In this document: positions 15,906 to 20,700 of the stretch, piece by piece
How positions within the stretch are numbered: the stretch's first letter is position 1
Layout: the number at the start of each line of letters is the position of its first letter
Assembly (NCBI GenBank): GCA_002696965.1
Contig: NZUB01000020.1
Coordinates: 1-20,700 of the forward strand
DNA: 20,700 nucleotides
Reading direction: 5' to 3'
From: Flavobacteriales bacterium
GTDB lineage: Bacteria; Bacteroidota; Bacteroidia; Flavobacteriales; TMED113
The notes under the pieces: generated by a model
Seen by the model: only the letters and a program-made list of their open reading frames with translations
Database searches by the model: none
What the model was told of the DNA's origin: nothing
Made by a program: the position numbers and the translations under genes

Positions 15906-17159
15906 ATGCATCAAGAAAAGAACATCAAATTTGATAAGCTAACAGTAATACTATATTTTACAATAGTCTTTATAGGCTGGTTAAGTATTTATTCTAGCAG
16001 CTACCATGAAACAGTTAGCTCAATGATAACTATTAACACTATAGCTGGTAAACAGTTATTTTTTATCCTTATTTCAATATTATCAAGTATATTTTTACTA
16101 TTAATTGATGTAAAAATAATATTAAGATTAAGTTATATAATATATTTTATAAATATCCTATCTCTAATACTTGTTTTATTAATTGGTAAAGAAGTGGGAG
16201 GAGCTAAAGCTTGGTTTAAAATTGGTAGTTTTGGCTTACAGCCCGCCGAATTTGCAAAATTAGGCACGATTTTAGTAATTAGTAAATTTATCAACGACAA
16301 GGAAATTTATCTTAATTCACTAAAAAATTTACTTATAATTATCTCTTTTATTTTTATACCTTCCTTTCTTATATTGCTTCAACCAGATGCAGGGTCTTCA
16401 TTGATTTATAGTGCATTAATAATTATGTTTTTTAGAGAAGGTCTCCAACTTAAATATATTATAAGTATTATAACTGCAGGCTTATTAGCATTAGCAACAA
16501 TTATAATTGGTGTTAATACAACTATTAAGGGTTTAATTATCATGACCTTTATACTTTTTATTGTGTTAAACAAAAAACCTAAAAAATTAATGATATCATT
16601 AATTTTTTTTATTTCCTGTTCTTTTATTATTAGTAGTGTCAATTATACTTACGAGAACATTTTAGAATCACATCAAAAAGAAAGAATTGATATACTAATT
16701 GGAAAAGAAAAAAATAAACTAGGATCTGGTTATAATTTAAATCAATCATTAATCGCTATTGGTTCTGGGGGATTAATGGGTAAAGGATTTCTTAAAGGGA
16801 CTCAAACAAAAGGAAATTTTATACCCGAACAAAATACTGATTTTATTTTTTGTACTGTTGGAGAAGAATTTGGTTTTATTGGTAGCTTAACAATAATACT
16901 ATTATTTCTGGCTCTAATCACTAGAATCATTATACTAAGTGAAAAACAATACTCACGTATAAGCAGGGTATTTGGCTATTGTTTAGCATCTATTTTATTC
17001 GCACACGTAGTGATAAACATTGGCATGACCATAGGAATCGTTCCAGTCATTGGGATACCCTTGCCCTTTTTAAGTTATGGCGGTTCTTCAATGTTAACAT
17101 TTTCAATAATGCTATTTTTATTTATCAAGCTGAACTCTTTAAAGCTTGAAAGATTTTGA
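15906..17159 (+). CDS. rodA: SEDS-family peptidoglycan polymerase RodA
   Basis: RodA is the multi-pass glycosyltransferase that polymerises lipid II for the lateral wall together with PBP2. The 417-residue protein has about ten membrane helices and the SEDS signatures GGAKAWFKIGSFGLQPAEFAK split over about residues 98-118, LLQPDAGSS, FIPEQNTDFIF with the conserved Asp, GEEFGFIG, and the C-terminal PFLSYGGSSML. It starts directly after the mrdA stop with no spacer, the usual mrdA-rodA order. The gene ends the rightward block; it converges on the PpiD-like gene with only 7 bases between stops and no clear hairpin terminator, so the two transcripts probably overlap at their 3' ends. Confidence 0.96.
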   Translation: MHQEKNIKFDKLTVILYFTIVFIGWLSIYSSSYHETVSSMITINTIAGKQLFFILISILSSIFLLLIDVKIILRLSYIIYFINILSLILVLLIGKEVGGAKAWFKIGSFGLQPAEFAKLGTILVISKFINDKEIYLNSLKNLLIIISFIFIPSFLILLQPDAGSSLIYSALIIMFFREGLQLKYIISIITAGLLALATIIIGVNTTIKGLIIMTFILFIVLNKKPKKLMISLIFFISCSFIISSVNYTYENILESHQKERIDILIGKEKNKLGSGYNLNQSLIAIGSGGLMGKGFLKGTQTKGNFIPEQNTDFIFCTVGEEFGFIGSLTIILLFLALITRIIILSEKQYSRISRVFGYCLASILFAHVVINIGMTIGIVPVIGIPLPFLSYGGSSMLTFSIMLFLFIKLNSLKLERF

Positions 17160-17166
17160 AAAAATT

Positions 17167-18996
17167 TTAATAGAAATTAAACCTATTATCAATAATACTA
17201 CTTTTCTCCTTAAGTATATCTATTAATAGTTTATCAACATCTGACTGATACGTTCTCTCAATTATATTTTTATAGCTATCCATCGAATTTGGATAACTAA
17301 CATCCCCATCAACTTCTTTTAAGAATACAAAAACTCCCTCTTCATTAGTAAACGGTTCTGAAATTACATTAACATCGGTACCAAAAAAAGCACCCACAGC
17401 ACCAGGGTTGTATCCAGTCTCGCCGAAAACATCGGAGTTGCTTCTCAATTGTTGTATTGAATTAGTCGAAACGTTATAATGATTTGCTACATCTTGAATC
17501 TTATTATAATTAGATTTAATAATATGATCGGACACATTACTTGAAGTATTTTTCTTTTGTAAAATTAGGCCTATGTCATCACGTAATTCTTCAATTGTTT
17601 TATATTCTCCCTCAGAAATTTTGGAAACAAATGCAACAATATACTTATCTTGTAAATCAAAAAATTTAGTTTCATATAAATTTGTCTCCTCACTAAATGC
17701 CCACCTTACAATTTCCCTTGCTGCACCCAGACCAGGAACAGATTGATCCATCTTCTCTAATATTACCGTTCTAGGGCGAATATTAATTTGCTTTGAAATT
17801 TCTTTAGCATCAAGTATTTCTTTATTAGTATTAATAAAATCAAATACATTAGAATAAATATCATTTAACGTTTGATCACTAGCATATAATTCTCTTTCCA
17901 AATAAACAATTGAAACACTGTCTGAATCTACATTAACAACACGAGCCATTTTACATGCATTTTTTTCAAAATAAGGATATACCAAATTATTATCAACACG
18001 CCTTTCTTTTTTTATTTTCTTGAATTCTGCTAAAGATATAAGATCTAAATTGTATGTATTATCTCCATTTTGAGTAACAAAATTTTTTAAATCTTGTGTG
18101 TTCAAAAATCCTAAATCTATTTCTTCTTTGTTAAGTCTCTTGTTAAAAATTGGCCTATCCTTAATTAAATCATTCATCGCCTCCATAAGTAATTCTTTAT
18201 CATCCTCACTCGCAACTAAATCAAAAACAAAATAAGTAATACTTCGATTTGGTATATTCTTAAATAAGTTCTTATTATTTTGATAATAGCTCTTTATTTC
18301 CTTTTCAGAAGGGGCATCCTCTTTATTAAAATTATTAGACGGTATATAAACATATTTACCACTAACAGTCTTTGTTTGATCCTTATAATATGAACGTGCA
18401 TCCTGAACTGTTGCATAAAGTCCATTTTTTATAGCATTATAATACTTTGATATTTGACGTTCTCGAATTTCATTGTTTTTAAAAAAAATATACCTAGGCC
18501 ACTGCGGATTGTCTCGACCCATTTCAATCCAATCTCTAATTAATTCAGGATTATACTGATTCCACTCCCCTGATTCTGTTTGTTCACGAAAAAAATAACC
18601 AAATAAAGATGCTTGATTACCTGTTAATTCTCCAGATATTAAATCCCAGGTCTCTCTATCACCAACTTTTATCCCTGATTGATTAAACTTTTCAGATAAT
18701 AACATGTCTTCTGTTTTTTGTTCAAAAAACAAATCCCTTTCTTTTTGTCTCTGCTCCTCTGTAATATTAACTGTGCCAAAGCTAGAGATAAACTTGATAT
18801 TAATGTTTTGCTCCAATTCTTTTTCGAAATTTGTAAATGAAAGTTCTGTATCATTAACCCTTAATAAAAGGTTTTGCCCTTTCTGAAATAATGAAGTACC
18901 TCCACTCATCAAATCAGTAAGAATAAAACCCAACATAGCGATACCTATTACAAAAATAAGTAGACCAGACCTCTTTCGTATATCATTTAAAGTCAT
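17167..18996 (-). CDS. PpiD/SurA-like periplasmic foldase apparently lacking the parvulin domain
   Basis: A 609-residue protein with an N-terminal membrane anchor (about 11-29, GLLIFVIGIAMLGFILTDLM) and a SurA-N-like helical chaperone region (about 45-200; VNDTELSFTNFEKEL). The C-terminal part resembles the distal region of flavobacterial PpiD-type isomerases (PGLGAAREIVRWAFSEET at 421-438). Such proteins are usually about 700 residues with a central parvulin domain. Here the sequence seems to pass directly from the segment before that domain (CKMARVVNVDSDSV, about 348-361) to the one after it (YLERELYASDQTLNDIY, 365-381), without the expected HIL motif, the GDLGW-like motif or the GYH ending. 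It is thus probably a non-enzymatic membrane-anchored chaperone. It lies downstream of the CNNM gene behind its own promoter. Confidence 0.85.
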   Translation of the reverse strand: MTLNDIRKRSGLLIFVIGIAMLGFILTDLMSGGTSLFQKGQNLLLRVNDTELSFTNFEKELEQNINIKFISSFGTVNITEEQRQKERDLFFEQKTEDMLLSEKFNQSGIKVGDRETWDLISGELTGNQASLFGYFFREQTESGEWNQYNPELIRDWIEMGRDNPQWPRYIFFKNNEIRERQISKYYNAIKNGLYATVQDARSYYKDQTKTVSGKYVYIPSNNFNKEDAPSEKEIKSYYQNNKNLFKNIPNRSITYFVFDLVASEDDKELLMEAMNDLIKDRPIFNKRLNKEEIDLGFLNTQDLKNFVTQNGDNTYNLDLISLAEFKKIKKERRVDNNLVYPYFEKNACKMARVVNVDSDSVSIVYLERELYASDQTLNDIYSNVFDFINTNKEILDAKEISKQINIRPRTVILEKMDQSVPGLGAAREIVRWAFSEETNLYETKFFDLQDKYIVAFVSKISEGEYKTIEELRDDIGLILQKKNTSSNVSDHIIKSNYNKIQDVANHYNVSTNSIQQLRSNSDVFGETGYNPGAVGAFFGTDVNVISEPFTNEEGVFVFLKEVDGDVSYPNSMDSYKNIIERTYQSDVDKLLIDILKEKSSIIDNRFNFY

Positions 18997-19018
18997 ATTG
19001 TTATAATTTTTTGGGTTA

Positions 19019-19049
19019 CGAATATACGATTATTATTCTATGACACAAA
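19019..19049 (-). promoter_or_regulatory. Promoter for the PpiD-like gene (TTTG-N19-TATATTCG)
   Basis: On the minus strand TTTG (19049-19046) and TATATTCG (19026-19019) are separated by 19 bases. This matches the Bacteroidota -33/-7 arrangement with one mismatch in the -7 element (TTCG for TTTG). The -33 part lies in the last codons of the CNNM gene and the PpiD-like ATG at 18996 follows 22 bases after the -7 element, so this gene can be transcribed independently of lptC-CNNM. Confidence 0.5.
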
Positions 19050-20295
19050 GAATAATTTCCTCTATAAAATTATCTGTAATCTTCACAATTTTAAATTCAT
19101 AATTATTAATCGATATGATTTCCTGATTTTTGGGAATTCTACCTATATGACTTATTATAAAACCACTAAGAGTGTCATACTCTTCAGAAGTCTCTAATCG
19201 GAAGTTATATTCTTTATTTAAATCATCTATTTTATGCTTGCCTAAAAAATGATATTTATCATCTGATATTTTCAAACCTGAAAAACTAGTTTCATCATGT
19301 TCATCCTCAATTTCTCCAACTAATTCTTCTATAATATCTTCTACACATATTAACCCAGAAGTACCTCCATATTCATCTACAACTAATGCAACACTTCGGC
19401 GTTCTTTTAATAACTTATCTAGGGCTGCTTGAGCCAATAAACTTTCTGGAATTATAGAAATAGGCAATAATATATCTTTAATACTTTTTGGTTTTTTAAA
19501 TAATTCATAAGAATGAACGTAAGCAATTACATTGTCCAAATTTTCTTTAAAAACTAAAATTTTTGAATGTCCCGTCTGTATAAATTTTTTACGAAGATTC
19601 ACTATTGAATCTTCAATACTAATCCCAACAATCTCAGTTCTAGGTATCATACAATCCCGAACTTTAATCGTCGAAAAATCTAATGCATTTTGTAAAATTT
19701 CTATTTCTGGATCAACTCCGTCAGTAGATTTTTTAGCAATTTCATTATGCTCTTCTAAATAATCATCTAAATCTACCCTGTTAAAAACAAGTTCTTCATT
19801 ATGCAGGTTTTTACCAAATAAATTCGAAATCAAAAAATTTGATATCGCATTTATGAAAATTGAAAATGGATATAACAAATAAATTATAATTATAGATGGA
19901 AATGCAAACAAATTCAGTAATTTATTTGGGAATAATGAAAATACTACTTTTGGCAAGAATTCTGCAACAAGAAGTACTATAAATGATGAGGCAATAACTT
20001 GTATCAATAAAACCAAGAAAGGAATAGAAACCAAGTGCTCATCAATCCATGGTTCTAGTAAATTAGCCATATAAATACCATAGATAACTAAAGCAATATT
20101 ATTCCCTATAAGCATAGATATAATAAAACTAGTTGGTTTTTCTGTAAATTTTGAAACTATTTTATTAGTTAAATTTCCTTGTTCTTTATCTAAGAATATT
20201 TTTAATTTATTAGACGACACAAACGCAATTTCCATACCTGAAAAAAAAGCCGAAAATAAAAGACTCGTGAAAATTATACTATATTCAAAAAGCAT
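19033..20295 (-). CDS. CNNM/CorC-type membrane protein with CBS pair (hemolysin family)
   Basis: A 420-residue protein with the standard three-part layout. The N-terminal DUF21/CNNM domain (about 1-180) has hydrophobic helices and the motifs FFSGMEIAFVSSNK and IGNNIALVIYG. A CBS pair follows (about 200-315; VRDCMIPRTEIVGI, GHSKILVF, SVALVVDEYGGTSGLIC, EDIIEELVGEIEDE). The CorC/HlyC domain is C-terminal (about 330-415; YDTLSGFIISHIGRIP). Members are linked to Mg2+/Co2+ export or resistance; the hemolysin name is historical. The family also includes the gliding-associated GldE, but I cannot separate that subtype by eye, so no symbol is given. It begins 9 bases after the lptC stop, probably one transcript. 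Confidence 0.93.
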   Translation of the reverse strand: MLFEYSIIFTSLLFSAFFSGMEIAFVSSNKLKIFLDKEQGNLTNKIVSKFTEKPTSFIISMLIGNNIALVIYGIYMANLLEPWIDEHLVSIPFLVLLIQVIASSFIVLLVAEFLPKVVFSLFPNKLLNLFAFPSIIIIYLLYPFSIFINAISNFLISNLFGKNLHNEELVFNRVDLDDYLEEHNEIAKKSTDGVDPEIEILQNALDFSTIKVRDCMIPRTEIVGISIEDSIVNLRKKFIQTGHSKILVFKENLDNVIAYVHSYELFKKPKSIKDILLPISIIPESLLAQAALDKLLKERRSVALVVDEYGGTSGLICVEDIIEELVGEIEDEHDETSFSGLKISDDKYHFLGKHKIDDLNKEYNFRLETSEEYDTLSGFIISHIGRIPKNQEIISINNYEFKIVKITDNFIEEIILCVIE

Positions 20296-20304
20296 ATAAA
20301 ATAT

Positions 20305-20700
20305 CTAAAGATAAATAGTTCCAGTAATATTTGACAATGTATAGGTCGAAAAGTATTGATCTGCTTCAAAACCAAAACCCATAATAATTTGATTTTTTGT
20401 ATTTAATGTCACAAAATCCTCGGTGTATATTTTCTTTGTTTCACTATTCCAAAATAATTGCTCTGTGTTTAATTGTTCCTGATTAGAGTTTGTTAAAACT
20501 ACATTGCTTCTAGCTTCTACGATATTTTGATTATTATCCTGAATAGCATAATCTGCCAAAATAGTTGCTATAGTATCTAATCTATGATTATAAACATATA
20601 TTTCTATTCCTTGAGGGAAGGTGCTAGTTTTAGCAAATTGATTCATTTCTTGAGCAATTAATTTAAACTCTAAATCACCTTTTAAATAATAGAATATTTC
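20305..20700 (-). CDS. lptC: LPS export protein LptC (N-terminus outside the window)
   Basis: The frame is open from the right edge (first in-window residues EIFYYLKGDLEFKLIAQEMN) to a TAG at 20305, giving 131 C-terminal residues; the signal anchor and start lie beyond the window. An internal Met at 20646 is not the true start, since the family similarity continues upstream of it. Diagnostic blocks are FPQGIEIYVYN, ILADYAIQDN, NVVLTN, NTEQLFWNSETKKIYTEDFV and MGFGFEADQYFSTYTLSNITG, which fit the beta-jellyroll of LptC. LptC passes lipopolysaccharide from the LptBFG extractor to LptA across the periplasm. The CNNM gene follows after 9 bases. Confidence 0.9.
   Translation of the reverse strand, partial: EIFYYLKGDLEFKLIAQEMNQFAKTSTFPQGIEIYVYNHRLDTIATILADYAIQDNNQNIVEARSNVVLTNSNQEQLNTEQLFWNSETKKIYTEDFVTLNTKNQIIMGFGFEADQYFSTYTLSNITGTIYL

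Noticed and set aside
19033..20295. Hemolysin toxin reading of the CNNM/CorC gene
   Set aside because: The hemolysin label is historical; DUF21, CBS and CorC domains indicate a metal-transport-type membrane protein, not a toxin.
1..20700. Mobile element, prophage, CRISPR, defence island or secondary-metabolite cluster
   Set aside because: No transposase, integrase, direct repeat array, tRNA-linked attachment site or toxin-antitoxin pair is visible; every gene fits conserved housekeeping families and gaps are all under 100 bp.

Overview
The window is a dense, strongly AT-rich stretch of chromosome from a member of the Bacteroidota, most likely a flavobacterium. The evidence is gene content and order: pdxJ / CBS-ACT / nadK / porG-like / uppS / bamA / skp / skp / murI, then purH-mreBCD-mrdA-rodA, then lptC / CNNM-CorC / ppiD-like. 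Supporting signs are Bacteroidota-type promoter elements (TAnnTTTG, twice with TTG about 19 bp upstream), the absence of obvious Shine-Dalgarno sequences, and a T9SS-associated porG homologue. The compact spacing and A+T bias would suit a streamlined marine lineage, but that last step is inference.

Layout. Positions 1-2093 (minus strand) hold pdxJ, an alpha/beta hydrolase and a DUF819 membrane protein that runs off the left edge; the three are coupled by ATGA overlaps. A 61-bp divergent promoter region (2094-2154) separates them from a rightward block. That block starts with a CBS/ACT-like protein and NAD kinase, continues with a PorG-like protein, undecaprenyl diphosphate synthase and BamA (genes overlapping), and then, behind its own promoter, has two Skp/OmpH chaperones and glutamate racemase. 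From 9637 to 17159 come a two-domain Nfu Fe-S carrier, PurH and the complete elongasome set mreB-mreC-mreD-mrdA(PBP2)-rodA. On the minus strand from the right edge come LptC (partial), a CNNM/CorC-type membrane protein and a PpiD-like periplasmic foldase, which meets rodA tail to tail with 7 bp between the stop codons.

Functionally the window is an envelope-building neighbourhood. UppS makes the lipid carrier and MurI the D-glutamate. MreBCD-PBP2-RodA build the lateral wall. Skp and the PpiD-like protein handle outer-membrane proteins on their way to BamA. LptC serves lipopolysaccharide export, and the PorG homologue belongs to gliding/type IX secretion. NadK, PdxJ, PurH and Nfu are cofactor, nucleotide and Fe-S housekeeping genes.

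I saw no RNA genes, mobile elements, CRISPR arrays, phage genes or foreign islands, and no intergenic gap over 100 bp. I found no new defence or mobile system. The most notable points are a PpiD homologue that appears to have lost its parvulin domain, a G8 tract in porG, A10 tracts in uppS and mrdA, and TTG start codons for murI and mreB.
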